Translations under genes and position numbers: made by a program | Assembly: GCA_902621675.1 (NCBI GenBank) | Contig: CACNMX010000001.1 | Location: 1 to 64,000 of the forward strand | DNA: 64,000 nucleotides | DNA from: an uncultured Prochlorococcus sp. | Lineage (GTDB): Bacteria > Cyanobacteriota > Cyanobacteriia > PCC-6307 > Cyanobiaceae | Direction: 5' to 3' | Notes under the pieces: generated by a model | Database searches by the model: none | Told to the model about the DNA's origin: nothing | Seen by the model: only the letters and a program-made list of their open reading frames with translations | Shown here: one piece after another, positions 8,823 through 18,528 of the stretch | How the letters are laid out: every line of letters starts with the position of its first letter | Numbering within the stretch: the stretch's first letter is position 1

Positions 8823-9928
8823 ATGATTTTGGAAATATCCATTGATTGTCTAATGCTATCGTCAATATCAACCTCATATCTATAACTTCCAGCTCTACCA
8901 ATACTAAAAACATTTTCTGGTTGTAAATTGTGGTATTTATCAGCAACAGCCTGCCATTTTTTCATCGGCATTGGATAATGTTTACCATTCATTGATGGTA
9001 TTTCCATACCAATTAATGAATGCGGAGATTTATGACGAGTAAATTTTTTATATTCAACTAATCTTGTAAATGGTTCATCCCCAGCAAAATAAATAAAATA
9101 TACATTATCAGGAAAAACATTCTCAGAAGGTAAGACAAATTTGATTAGATCTCTGCCAACAAAGGGTAATTCTCCATAAACATTTTCGAAAATATCACTT
9201 GGTGAAATAGTATTAATAATAATGTCGTATTTAAACCATTCTCCATTAAAAAAAACTCTTTTTTGCGGGATATCAAAAACCTCAATTTTAGTTGATAAAA
9301 GAACTTTGCAATTCTGAGTTGAAAATTCAAAATAAGGATCATATCCATTTTCATTTATTGGGTACCCAGATATTGATTGATCCCAAGCTGCCCTAGGTCC
9401 TTTTTTAAGTGCGATTCCTTTTGGCGACCACTTAAATGTATCAAAAAGTTTATTATCATCTATCTGCCACATTTTTTTGTTGTAATCTTTTACAAATTTT
9501 TTGTACAAAGTTTCTCCGATTGAACTAATCCAGTATTCTTCGAAATCACATGCTTTTTCAGGAGATTTAAGACAGGAAAGCTCAGTATTTATTTTTTCTT
9601 CATCAGGCATTTTAGGAATATCGTCTGCATTTATTGGAAAGTTATAGAAATTACTATCTTGAGATATATAAGTTATGAATTCATGTTCTTTACATCTTCT
9701 AATTGGCACAATCTCATCAAGATATTTATAAACCTCTTCATCTTGCGTTAAAAAATGCCTAGGCCCAAAGGTGTAAGGGTGTCCTCCGTACCATCTAGTT
9801 TTGTTTCCAGCCCCCAGAAAACTACTTTTTTCAATAAGCGTGACGTCATATAAAGGTTTCGCTAAAGATATTTGATGAGCAGCAGCACATCCAGCAAAAC
9901 CTCCTCCAATTATTAGAACTTTAATCAA
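8819..9928 (-). CDS. FAD-dependent UDP-galactopyranose mutase-like flavoprotein
   Basis: VLIIGGGFAGCAAAHQISL...DVTLIEKSSFLGAGNKT; NFPINADDIPKMP; MGRAGSYRYEVDIDD-like C-terminus (FSIGRAGSYRYEVDIDDSIRQSMDI). Confidence 0.72.
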   Translation of the reverse strand: MIKVLIIGGGFAGCAAAHQISLAKPLYDVTLIEKSSFLGAGNKTRWYGGHPYTFGPRHFLTQDEEVYKYLDEIVPIRRCKEHEFITYISQDSNFYNFPINADDIPKMPDEEKINTELSCLKSPEKACDFEEYWISSIGETLYKKFVKDYNKKMWQIDDNKLFDTFKWSPKGIALKKGPRAAWDQSISGYPINENGYDPYFEFSTQNCKVLLSTKIEVFDIPQKRVFFNGEWFKYDIIINTISPSDIFENVYGELPFVGRDLIKFVLPSENVFPDNVYFIYFAGDEPFTRLVEYKKFTRHKSPHSLIGMEIPSMNGKHYPMPMKKWQAVADKYHNLQPENVFSIGRAGSYRYEVDIDDSIRQSMDISKII

Positions 9929-10005
9929 TTTAAAATTATAAGTATCGATATATTATTGCATAAAATATATTATCAAGAATATGGGACTATTTTTTATTTA
10001 AATTC

Positions 10006-10959
10006 GTGTATTATGAAAACTGTTTAAAGTTAAAAAACTTTTGGGAAAAAAGTTTGGAAAATCATAATTCTAATTATATCTTTGTTATAGATGGAGCTTC
10101 AGGATTTTTGGCATATGAACTGTCTAATTTCTTATTAGACCTTAACTATAAAGTCATTTTAATAGGACGTTCTGACGTATCAAAATTTAAAAGAAAAAAT
10201 ATTCTTAAGAGATCAAATGTAGAGTATTTCAAGAATTATCAAAAGATACCAAATTTGGATAAAAATAAATCAATTTTTATTCATACCGCAGCTTCAACCC
10301 CAAATAATAATTTAAAAGGTGATCAAAATATTTTCTTGAAAAATTCAATAATAAGAAATGATATTGCTAAACATATGTTAAACAATCAATATCAACTTAT
10401 TATAAATATTTCATCAACCTCAGTTTATGAAAATGTAAAAGAAGGTATAGTCTATGAAAATCACAAAACTGTTCCTTCAAGTTTATATGGTTTATCAAAG
10501 TTACTTTCAGAAAATCAATTCTCATTAATTTCAAGATTCTCCTCATTTACTAATTTACTTCATTTAAGATTACCGGCAATTCTATCTAGAGAATCTAAAG
10601 GAATATTTATTTTAAGATTATTAGATAGTATAAAAAATAATGAATTAATTAAAATAAATTCTAGGCATGCACGTTTTAATAATTTAACAACATCTCGAGA
10701 TATAGGCAAAACCATTCTTAATTTTGTAGAAAATCACGAAAGTCTTCCAAAAGAATTATTTTTAAATATGTTTTCAAAAGACACAGTAAATTTATATGAT
10801 ATTATTTCATTTTTATCTAAAGAATTAGATAAAAAAATCCCAAAAATAGTATACGATAGCCATATAGCTTCTTTTTTAATAGGTAATAAGCAAAATTATG
10901 GGTTGACAAATAATAGTTTATTATTGGATATGATTAAAAATAATTTAGTAGGTAATTAA
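10006..10959 (+). CDS. NAD-dependent epimerase/dehydratase (extended SDR)
   Basis: YIFVIDGASGFLAYELSNFLLDLNYKVILIGRS; INISSTSVYENV; SLYGLSKLLSE; GTG start. Confidence 0.8.
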   Translation: MYYENCLKLKNFWEKSLENHNSNYIFVIDGASGFLAYELSNFLLDLNYKVILIGRSDVSKFKRKNILKRSNVEYFKNYQKIPNLDKNKSIFIHTAASTPNNNLKGDQNIFLKNSIIRNDIAKHMLNNQYQLIINISSTSVYENVKEGIVYENHKTVPSSLYGLSKLLSENQFSLISRFSSFTNLLHLRLPAILSRESKGIFILRLLDSIKNNELIKINSRHARFNNLTTSRDIGKTILNFVENHESLPKELFLNMFSKDTVNLYDIISFLSKELDKKIPKIVYDSHIASFLIGNKQNYGLTNNSLLLDMIKNNLVGN

Positions 10960-11724
10960 TTGGAAGAATTAATAGAAGAATTTAAAAAAAATGGTTTTTG
11001 CATTTTTAATAATGAAGATCTTGATTCTCATAAAATCCTAGCTAATTCACTGTCTACTTCTCTTGAGATTAAGGATAATACCTTTTCTGATTTACATCAT
11101 AAAATTGATAAATCAAAATTAAATGAATTTCGTCTAAAGTCATTTTCTGCATTAAACAGGTTACCCAATAAAAATAAAATATATTTTAATCAAGCAAGAA
11201 ACTTTCTGATGATGCTACTGGGACCAGATATATCTATTCAAAATAAACTAAATTTATCAATTCAAATTCCTTTAGACGATTCTTCCCTATTACCTCTTCA
11301 CACAGATACTATTGTTGGCGAATCAGCTTTTGAAGTTGTTGTTTGGATACCATTCACAAATGCATTTGAAAGTAATTCTATTTATCTCATACCTATCGAT
11401 AAAAGTAAAAAAATGATGTCAGAAATTCAGGATTACTCAAATTTAGGAATGCAAAAAATGGAGGATGATTACGAAATTTATAAGAAGTTTATTGAAATAA
11501 ATTCAAATCAAGTTTTAGTTTTTTCGCCAACTCTTTTTCATGGGAATGTCTTAAATCGAACTTCTGCAACAAGAATAAGCATTAATTGCAGATTTAAGAA
11601 TATTTTTGCTCCTGAAAGCCCAAATCCAGAAAGAAGGCTTGGAACTTTTTATGAGGTTTTTAATACATCTCCATTAACAGATATTGCTTTATCTTATGAA
11701 GATCCATATATTTCATCTCTATGA
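10960..11724 (+). CDS. Putative 2OG-Fe(II) oxygenase / phytanoyl-CoA dioxygenase-like protein of a carbohydrate cluster
   Basis: LPLHTDTIVGESAFEVVVWIPFTNAFESNSIYLIP with HxD and distal FSPTLFHGNVLNRTSATRISINCRF; TTG start. Confidence 0.68.
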   Translation: MEELIEEFKKNGFCIFNNEDLDSHKILANSLSTSLEIKDNTFSDLHHKIDKSKLNEFRLKSFSALNRLPNKNKIYFNQARNFLMMLLGPDISIQNKLNLSIQIPLDDSSLLPLHTDTIVGESAFEVVVWIPFTNAFESNSIYLIPIDKSKKMMSEIQDYSNLGMQKMEDDYEIYKKFIEINSNQVLVFSPTLFHGNVLNRTSATRISINCRFKNIFAPESPNPERRLGTFYEVFNTSPLTDIALSYEDPYISSL

Positions 11725-12149
11725 AACTATATTCCTATGTAACGACAAGAAAAATGGGTGATATTTTCTTACCTGTTCCTGCCCAAAATTCTGTTTTAAG
11801 AGAAGCAGCTAATAGGCTTGAAGTTAAATATATTTTGCCAAGGGTTGAACATTTTTATAAAGATTCATTTATCGAATTAAATACTCTTTTAAGAAAGGCT
11901 GATGAGAAATCAATTATAGGCATGTATTCATTTTTAATGTTACCCCTAGATATAAAAAAATTAAGAATGATCAATGATCTTCTATATAAAAAAAACTTAA
12001 GAATTTATTTTGCCCTTGAAAATAGGTTTTTTGAAGATATGAATGATATTAAAAACTTGTATAAAAGTCATTTATTAAGAAAAATTCAGTTAAAAAATTC
12101 CCCTTTATATAGTGAAATTAGAGATAATAAATATCGAGAAAAAATTTAA
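11721..12149 (+). CDS. Small 'sporadic carbohydrate cluster'-like protein of unknown function
   Basis: SYVTTRKMGDIFLPVPAQNSVLREAAN...YSFLMLPLDIKKLRMINDLLYKKNLRIYFALEN; resembles from memory the sporadic carbohydrate cluster protein family; follows the 2OG-oxygenase-like ORF with ATGA-type overlap. Confidence 0.55.
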   Translation: MKLYSYVTTRKMGDIFLPVPAQNSVLREAANRLEVKYILPRVEHFYKDSFIELNTLLRKADEKSIIGMYSFLMLPLDIKKLRMINDLLYKKNLRIYFALENRFFEDMNDIKNLYKSHLLRKIQLKNSPLYSEIRDNKYREKI

Positions 12150-12161
12150 GTTTTTTTAAAA

Positions 12162-12683
12162 TTATAAAATCACCTGGGAAATAACTGGAAAGTCGAGATT
12201 CTTTTTTGCATTAAGTTCTCCAAGCTCAATAACTACAGATAATCCAAGAACTTCTTTTTTTGCTTCTTTTATGATTTTTGAAACGCATTTAGCTGTTCCT
12301 CCGGTTGCTAGTAAGTCATCAATAATTATAAATTTTTGAAAATTTTTAATTGAATCTTTTTGGATCGAGAGTGAATTATTTCCATACTCTAAGCTATAAG
12401 ATTTAGTAAAGAGTTCTCCAGGTAATTTACCTGGTTTTCTTGCAACTATCATTGGTTTAGAAAGTTGTAATGAAATTGCTGTTGCGAATATGAAACCTCT
12501 TGCATCAATAGCAATTATCGCATCTGCATTCTTAAGCATTTCTGAACAACACATATCCAAAACTAATTTTTTGAATATTTCTGGTTCTCTTAAAACAGGT
12601 AAAATATCTTTAAACAAGATACCTTTTTTCGGGAAGTCAATATGATCCTCAATAAATTTTTTTAAGTAGTGTTCTGGTTCCAT
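12162..12683 (-). CDS. apt: Adenine phosphoribosyltransferase
   Basis: IDFPKKGILFKDILPVL; DARGFIFATAISLQLSKPMIVARKPGKLPG; IIDDLLATGGTAK PRPP motif. Confidence 0.93.
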   Translation of the reverse strand: MEPEHYLKKFIEDHIDFPKKGILFKDILPVLREPEIFKKLVLDMCCSEMLKNADAIIAIDARGFIFATAISLQLSKPMIVARKPGKLPGELFTKSYSLEYGNNSLSIQKDSIKNFQKFIIIDDLLATGGTAKCVSKIIKEAKKEVLGLSVVIELGELNAKKNLDFPVISQVIL

Positions 12684-12718
12684 TTTCTTTATAATTAAAT
12701 TAATAACAATTTAATGCA

Positions 12719-13510
12719 TTGATTGATTCTGGTAATAATTTACTTCATATTGCGATTTTATGTGCAATGCCTGAAGAAATAGGTACTGCATTAAGTAATC
12801 TTAAAAATATTTCAGAAAAAAGAAAGGGAGATCTAAAAATCTTTTCAGGGGAATGGATTAGTCCTGTAGATAACACTGTTATTTTTGTTTCAATAGCTTG
12901 GAGTGGTTGGGGAAAAGTAAGTGCATCAAGAGCTGCTACAAGGATATTAGACTCTACTATTAAAGGTAAGGCAGTTGATTTTTTAATTTTCACTGGAGTA
13001 GCTGGTTCAGCAAAATTTTCTTTAAATCAATGGGATATAGTCCTTCCAAATGAATTAGTTCAACATGATATGGATGCTAGCCCAATATATAAGAAATACG
13101 TAATTCCGGCTCTAAATAAATCTAGAATAAAGGTATCAGCTAAATTACTTGATTGGGCAAATAAATCAATATCAATGGATTTAAAAAAAAATAATTTAAA
13201 AAAATTTGGAAAGATTGAGGTTGGTTTAATAGCGACTGGAGATAAATTCATATCAGATAAAAATTTACTTGAAAATTTTTTAAAAGAATTACCTGGTTTA
13301 TGTGCCGTAGAAATGGAGGGTGCGGCGGTGGCTCAAGTTGCAACTCAAGAAAATATTCCATGGTTAATTTTGAGAGTAATATCTGATAACGCAGATGGTA
13401 ATGCAAAACAAAACTTTAATGATTTTTTAAATGAATATAAGAACTTTTCTTGGAATTTAATTGAAACTCTTTTATTGAATAGTAAAGAAATTTCTATACA
13501 AATTCTATAA
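12719..13510 (+). CDS. 5'-methylthioadenosine/S-adenosylhomocysteine nucleosidase-like
   Basis: HIAILCAMPEEIGTALSNL; FLIFTGVAGSAKFSLNQWDIVLPNELVQHDMDASP; AVEMEGAAVAQVATQENIPWLILRVISDNAD. Confidence 0.85.
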   Translation: MIDSGNNLLHIAILCAMPEEIGTALSNLKNISEKRKGDLKIFSGEWISPVDNTVIFVSIAWSGWGKVSASRAATRILDSTIKGKAVDFLIFTGVAGSAKFSLNQWDIVLPNELVQHDMDASPIYKKYVIPALNKSRIKVSAKLLDWANKSISMDLKKNNLKKFGKIEVGLIATGDKFISDKNLLENFLKELPGLCAVEMEGAAVAQVATQENIPWLILRVISDNADGNAKQNFNDFLNEYKNFSWNLIETLLLNSKEISIQIL

Positions 13511-13531
13511 ACTATAAATAATTATTCTAAT

Positions 13532-14392
13532 TTAACTTAGTTTGACACTTTTAAAAGAACTATTAAATTTAGATAAAATCTCTTTTTTAGAATTTTCATT
13601 TAAGGCATCAATTAACCCGCCCCTTAATAAAAATGAATATTTAATTCCCAATTGAGAATTCAATTTAAGATATGTAAAGATATCTGATTTTAATGAAGAA
13701 ATCCAAATATTTGTTAATTCATTATCTAAAAACTTTTCACTTAAAAATTTATTAAATATTTCTTTACTTACTCTTATTATTCCATGTTCTGTGGAGTAAG
13801 GTTTGCATCTATGCATTGAAGCGAATCCTCCTACAGAATAAATTGAACAAAATTTCTCACAATGAAATTCAGAATTTAATGAAATTAAATCATATAATTT
13901 TCGGTTATTTCCTAAAGACTGAATTTTTTCATGGGCAAACTCATATGATTTAATAAGAGAAAAATCATATGAATTAAAAAACTTCTTATCAACAATACAA
14001 ATACCTATTGAGGTGCCTATATTTATAATTACTAATTTTTTAAATTTTTCATTTGGGATCTTTTTTACTAAATAGGCCTGAATTATCATGTCATTTACAA
14101 TCACAATTTTATTTTTAATTGGAATTTCAATATTGATTTTTTTTTCTAAAGGAGCACAATAAATTTCATCTTTATCAGAGTTTACGTCGCCAGGAATCCC
14201 AACAATTATTTTTTGATAGTTTGAAAAATCTTTATGAACGTTTTTTAAGAATTCATTAATAGCTATATTTTTACTTAATAATCGCTTAATTAAAAAATGA
14301 GTCTTTGAACTTAATGAAAATTCAAACAAATCAATATGAGTGCCTCCTATATCTATTAAAAGATATTTATCATGATCTTCTGCCTTGTTCAT
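13532..14392 (-). CDS. ROK-family / glucokinase-like sugar kinase
   Basis: YLLIDIGGTHIDLFEF; IIVGIPGDVNSDKDEIYCAP; VIINIGTSIGICIVD. Confidence 0.6.
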   Translation of the reverse strand: MNKAEDHDKYLLIDIGGTHIDLFEFSLSSKTHFLIKRLLSKNIAINEFLKNVHKDFSNYQKIIVGIPGDVNSDKDEIYCAPLEKKINIEIPIKNKIVIVNDMIIQAYLVKKIPNEKFKKLVIINIGTSIGICIVDKKFFNSYDFSLIKSYEFAHEKIQSLGNNRKLYDLISLNSEFHCEKFCSIYSVGGFASMHRCKPYSTEHGIIRVSKEIFNKFLSEKFLDNELTNIWISSLKSDIFTYLKLNSQLGIKYSFLLRGGLIDALNENSKKEILSKFNSSFKSVKLS

Positions 14393-14541
14393 CTATTTAA
14401 TATTATTTTTATAGAATTTTAAACGGGAAATAGATTTTTCTTAACCAAGGAAATAATATTTCTTGATTTATAAATTCTTTGTAATTAATTAAAAATTAAA
14501 CTATAGTAGCAAATAAAAGAAATTTTACTTTTGAAAACTTA

Positions 14542-15798
14542 ATGCAACTTATTTATGACTACGAACCAGAAAAAGTTTTCAAAGATGTAGATGTATATTT
14601 TTATGGAGCTGGAACAGGATTCAGTAGTTATTCAAAAATTGGCATTGCTGCATTCAAATCTATAAATAAAAAGCCTGTTGCTTTTATAGATGACAATTTT
14701 ATAGGAAATTCAGATAAACTTTTTGATATTAAAGTTCTGAAACCTGAAGATGCAAAAAATCAAATAGAAAAATTAGGTCGAGACTACGTAATTGTTATTA
14801 CAAGTAATTATTTTGATTCTATAGCTGAAAGTATTTCTAAATTTAAATTAGCTAATAAGGCATATGGTTTAACTCCATTAAAGAAAAACATAACTGAAAA
14901 AAGCTGTTCAACTTTAATTTCATATGCTGATGCTTTGCGTAAATTAGAAGGACATCATTCTAAAAGTCAGCAATATGATAGAAAAATTCAAACACTAAAA
15001 TCTGAAAAAATTAATATTGCTTTTTTAGATATTCAATTAACTGAAAGATGCACAATGAAATGTAAAGATTGTTCAAATTTAATGCAATATTATGAAAAAC
15101 CTATTAACGCAGATCATGATGAACTCGTAACTTCTTTAAATAATTTACTAGAAGTTATTGATGATCTAAGTGAGGCTAGGTTACTTGGAGGCGAACCATT
15201 TCTATACAAACAAATAGATGAAATTCTAGAAATTCTTGTAAAATCTGAAAAAGTACATAATATATATATTTATACTAATGGAACAATAAAAGTTAAAAGA
15301 AATATAATAGAGGCTTTAAAAAATAAAAAAATAACTGTTGAAATTACCGATTATGGAGAAAAACTTTCTAGAAATAAAGAAAATTTGATTAATTCTTTTG
15401 AAGAAGCTTCTATAAATTTTGTTTCTCACAAACCTCAAAATTGGACTGATTCTGCAAGGATAGTCCAAAATAATTTAGATGAAAAAAACTTAACTCAAAT
15501 GTTTAAAGCATGTTGTGTAAATGATGTTTTCACATTACTTCATGGCAATCTTTATCATTGTCCTTTTTCCGCAAATGTTGTGAATTTAAAGGCTCTTTTT
15601 CCCAGTGATAAAGAATTTGTTAATTTAAAAAACTTATCATTTGAGGATTTAAAGATTAATCTAAAGAGATTTATTTTTGGCAGGCCATATTTGGAGTCAT
15701 GTAAACTTTGTTTGGGGAGGGATTTCACACAACCATTGGTAGAGCCTGCATTACAAATCAAGAAGAATATTCCTTTGCCTGATTTTATTAGAAAATAG
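14542..15798 (+). CDS. Radical SAM protein with N-terminal Rossmann-like (PglD-N-like) domain
   Basis: LTERCTMKCKDCSNL (CxxxCxxC) ; LGGEPFLY; Cys-rich C-terminus (ACCVNDV, YHCPF, CKLCLG); N-terminal DVYFYGAGTGFSSYSKIGIAAFKSINKKPVAFIDDN. Confidence 0.85.
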   Translation: MQLIYDYEPEKVFKDVDVYFYGAGTGFSSYSKIGIAAFKSINKKPVAFIDDNFIGNSDKLFDIKVLKPEDAKNQIEKLGRDYVIVITSNYFDSIAESISKFKLANKAYGLTPLKKNITEKSCSTLISYADALRKLEGHHSKSQQYDRKIQTLKSEKINIAFLDIQLTERCTMKCKDCSNLMQYYEKPINADHDELVTSLNNLLEVIDDLSEARLLGGEPFLYKQIDEILEILVKSEKVHNIYIYTNGTIKVKRNIIEALKNKKITVEITDYGEKLSRNKENLINSFEEASINFVSHKPQNWTDSARIVQNNLDEKNLTQMFKACCVNDVFTLLHGNLYHCPFSANVVNLKALFPSDKEFVNLKNLSFEDLKINLKRFIFGRPYLESCKLCLGRDFTQPLVEPALQIKKNIPLPDFIRK

Positions 15799-15833
15799 GT
15801 AAAGATAACCAAAAAAATAAATAATTATTTTTT

Positions 15834-17204
15834 ATGAAATCAATATCTATAGTAATGCCAACTTTAGGAAAAAGTTCTAGTCTTTTAGATTGTATAAATA
15901 ATTTTTTAACGAATGAATTACTTGATATTAAACTTCAATTAGTTGTAGTAGTTGATAATGATTTAAATAAAATAAGTAAGGATTTCTTAGAATTGATCAA
16001 TAAACTCAAACTTTTAAGTCGAATAGAAAATAATTTTTTCTTCGATGAAATCTTTGTTAATAGATCTATGAGTGGACCTGGTAATGCTCGCAATATTGGA
16101 CTCGAGATTTGTAAATTCGAATATATTCATTTTTGTGATGATGATGATATTTTATATCCTCAAAATTATCAATTTATTGATAAATATAAAACCGATGAGG
16201 ATATCATTTTAATGAGATTCATAGATAGTTCTAAAGTTATGAATAATGAAATTCTGTTTAAAGATATAATTTCTTTTAGAAAATTTAAATGTAAAGAATT
16301 TTTATCTCTTCTTGATAAGAAGAAGTTCGCTCCTGTCCAATTACAACAATTTTTATTTAAAAGAATTTTTTTGCAAGAAAATAAAATAAATTTCCCTGAG
16401 ACTCATCTAATAGAAGATATTGTTTTTAATCTTATTTCTATATATTTAGCTAAAGATTTTATCTTAATTAATAGTTCGATTTATTATTATGTAAATCAAC
16501 TAGATTCAACAAAATCACTCAATACTAAGACTCAGGCATATGATTATTTAGTAGGATTAAATTTATTAGTAAAAAGACTTATATTTGGAATTAGAGATGA
16601 AATTCCAACAAAGATATTAAATGAATGTATCACCAGAATAATTTTAATGTTAGATATTAGATTAGAAGATTGTGATACAAATTTAAAAGAAGCAAAAGAA
16701 TATATTTCCCATCAAAAAAAAGTAAATATTTTTAATTTTAAGAAAACAAAAAATTGTTATGAATGGATTACCAAAAAAAATAAATTTTTACTAAAACAAA
16801 TACTTAGGGATGATTCTAATTCTATTGATTTTTATAAATATTTATTGGAAATTTTGGGAAATGATATCACAAATAAAAATATAGAAATATTTGTTATTTG
16901 TTTCGGACCTCTTGGGAAATCTATATATAAGAATCTTAGAAAGATTAAACAAGAAGTATTTATATTGGATGATAGATGGCAGGAAATTATCCAACAAAAA
17001 AGCATTTGCCATTCCAACATTTATCCTTTGAGTTACATAAAAAAATTGTCCCCTGAAAAAGAATATCTCTTTATTATTGCTAATCCAAATTTAATAACAG
17101 AGAATAATATTATGATAAAACTCAAAAATATAGAAGAAATTAGGAAAAATATTTTATCTTTTAAAATAATAAAAGCATATTCTAGATTGATTGGTGAAGA
17201 TTGA
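15834..17204 (+). CDS. Glycosyltransferase family 2 with C-terminal Rossmann-like extension
   Basis: ISIVMPTLGKSSSLLDCINNFL...GPGNARNIGLEICKFEYIHFCDDDD; C-term IFVICFGPLGKSIYKNLRKIKQEVFILDDRW. Confidence 0.85.
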   Translation: MKSISIVMPTLGKSSSLLDCINNFLTNELLDIKLQLVVVVDNDLNKISKDFLELINKLKLLSRIENNFFFDEIFVNRSMSGPGNARNIGLEICKFEYIHFCDDDDILYPQNYQFIDKYKTDEDIILMRFIDSSKVMNNEILFKDIISFRKFKCKEFLSLLDKKKFAPVQLQQFLFKRIFLQENKINFPETHLIEDIVFNLISIYLAKDFILINSSIYYYVNQLDSTKSLNTKTQAYDYLVGLNLLVKRLIFGIRDEIPTKILNECITRIILMLDIRLEDCDTNLKEAKEYISHQKKVNIFNFKKTKNCYEWITKKNKFLLKQILRDDSNSIDFYKYLLEILGNDITNKNIEIFVICFGPLGKSIYKNLRKIKQEVFILDDRWQEIIQQKSICHSNIYPLSYIKKLSPEKEYLFIIANPNLITENNIMIKLKNIEEIRKNILSFKIIKAYSRLIGED

Positions 17205-17209
17205 TTGAA

Positions 17210-17848
17210 TTAAAAATCCTTTATTAGTTTTGCTGGGACTCCTGCATATATTCCAGGTTTGAGTATGTTTTTAGTAACAACTGCACCGCAGCCAATTAAA
17301 ACATTACTACATATTTCAACATGATCTTTAATAGTAGATCCAGCTCCTATATATACATGAGATTGAATAATAACATTACCGCAAATTGTACAATTTGGTC
17401 CTACTATACAATAATCTTCGATTTTTGCTTCGTGCCCTACATATGTCCCAGTATTTATAAGAGATAAAAATCCAATTCGCACTTTATAACCAAGGAAAAC
17501 ATAATCAAAAATTAAACTACCTGCTTTTATTGATTTAAGATTAGTTTCAATAATCGACCTACTTGAAATAAGTTTAATAAAGTCATTTTTTTGCAAATTA
17601 TATGAGAGTAGTTTCACCTTCTTATCTAAGAAAGTCTTTTCTGAGCCTATTCCAGTAACAAATTTATACCCTAACTCTTTATAAGAAGAGGAATCTGAAA
17701 ATTCACCTAAACATTTATACCCTTCAATAGTTTCTCCTTTTTGAATTCTATTATCTAAGAATCCAACGAGGTTAAGTTTTTTTGATCGTTTTAAAATATG
17801 AAAAATAGATCTTGAGGCACCTGATCCTCCTAAAGAAATTAGATTCAT
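17210..17848 (-). CDS. Sugar O/N-acyltransferase, PglD/NeuD family (left-handed beta-helix)
   Basis: LISLGGSGASRSIFHILK...; hexapeptide repeats IGFLSLINTGTYVGHEAKIEDYCIVGPNCTICGNVIIQSHVYIGAGSTIKDHV; C-term GVPAKLIKDF. Confidence 0.9.
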   Translation of the reverse strand: MNLISLGGSGASRSIFHILKRSKKLNLVGFLDNRIQKGETIEGYKCLGEFSDSSSYKELGYKFVTGIGSEKTFLDKKVKLLSYNLQKNDFIKLISSRSIIETNLKSIKAGSLIFDYVFLGYKVRIGFLSLINTGTYVGHEAKIEDYCIVGPNCTICGNVIIQSHVYIGAGSTIKDHVEICSNVLIGCGAVVTKNILKPGIYAGVPAKLIKDF

Positions 17849-18528
17849 AACTTGATCGAGTTATCGGGATGCCACCAGTCGTAATAACCAGTATAACCAG
17901 CTTCTTGGAATAACTCTAGCCATTCATCTACATGCAAATAACATCTTCCACCTGTTGCCCATTTGTCTATTATTTCTTTCTGTGCATTATTCTTATATGC
18001 CGCAATACGAATATAGGAATTTTTTTTTGTGATCCTCTCAATTTCTGAGATTGCAATCATGGTTTCTTTTTTACTTAAAAAGTTATGAAGTGAATTAATA
18101 CTTATAGTATGTTCTATCGAATTAGTTTTAAGAGGAATAGATGTTGCATTGCAATTAATGTAAAGTATCTTTTTGTCTTTTATAGATTCACGTAAAGCAT
18201 ATAAAGATGCGTCTATACCAAAACACTTAACCTCATCAATTTCGCTTACTAAGTCATAAAGTAAAAAGCCTTTAGCGCATCCTATTTCGCAAATACTTTC
18301 GCCTTTTAAAACTTTAAACTGTTTAATAATTCTTTTTGCAACTGGTTTCCACCTACCATCATAGTAATAACCTCCATAGCCTTGTTCTCTATTCCCATCG
18401 TAGTAATGCCTACCATATATTCTTGCATAACTTTTATTTAAATCTGAAACTTTTATCCTCGTATCTAATTTTCTTTTGGATTTAGGTAAATCATTTAATA
18501 GATTTTCCATTCTTATTGCTTTATTCAT
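17845..18528 (-). CDS. Class I SAM-dependent methyltransferase
   Basis: LKGESICEIGCAKGFLLYDL; HTISINSLHNFLSKKE. Confidence 0.85.
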   Translation of the reverse strand: MNKAIRMENLLNDLPKSKRKLDTRIKVSDLNKSYARIYGRHYYDGNREQGYGGYYYDGRWKPVAKRIIKQFKVLKGESICEIGCAKGFLLYDLVSEIDEVKCFGIDASLYALRESIKDKKILYINCNATSIPLKTNSIEHTISINSLHNFLSKKETMIAISEIERITKKNSYIRIAAYKNNAQKEIIDKWATGGRCYLHVDEWLELFQEAGYTGYYDWWHPDNSIKL

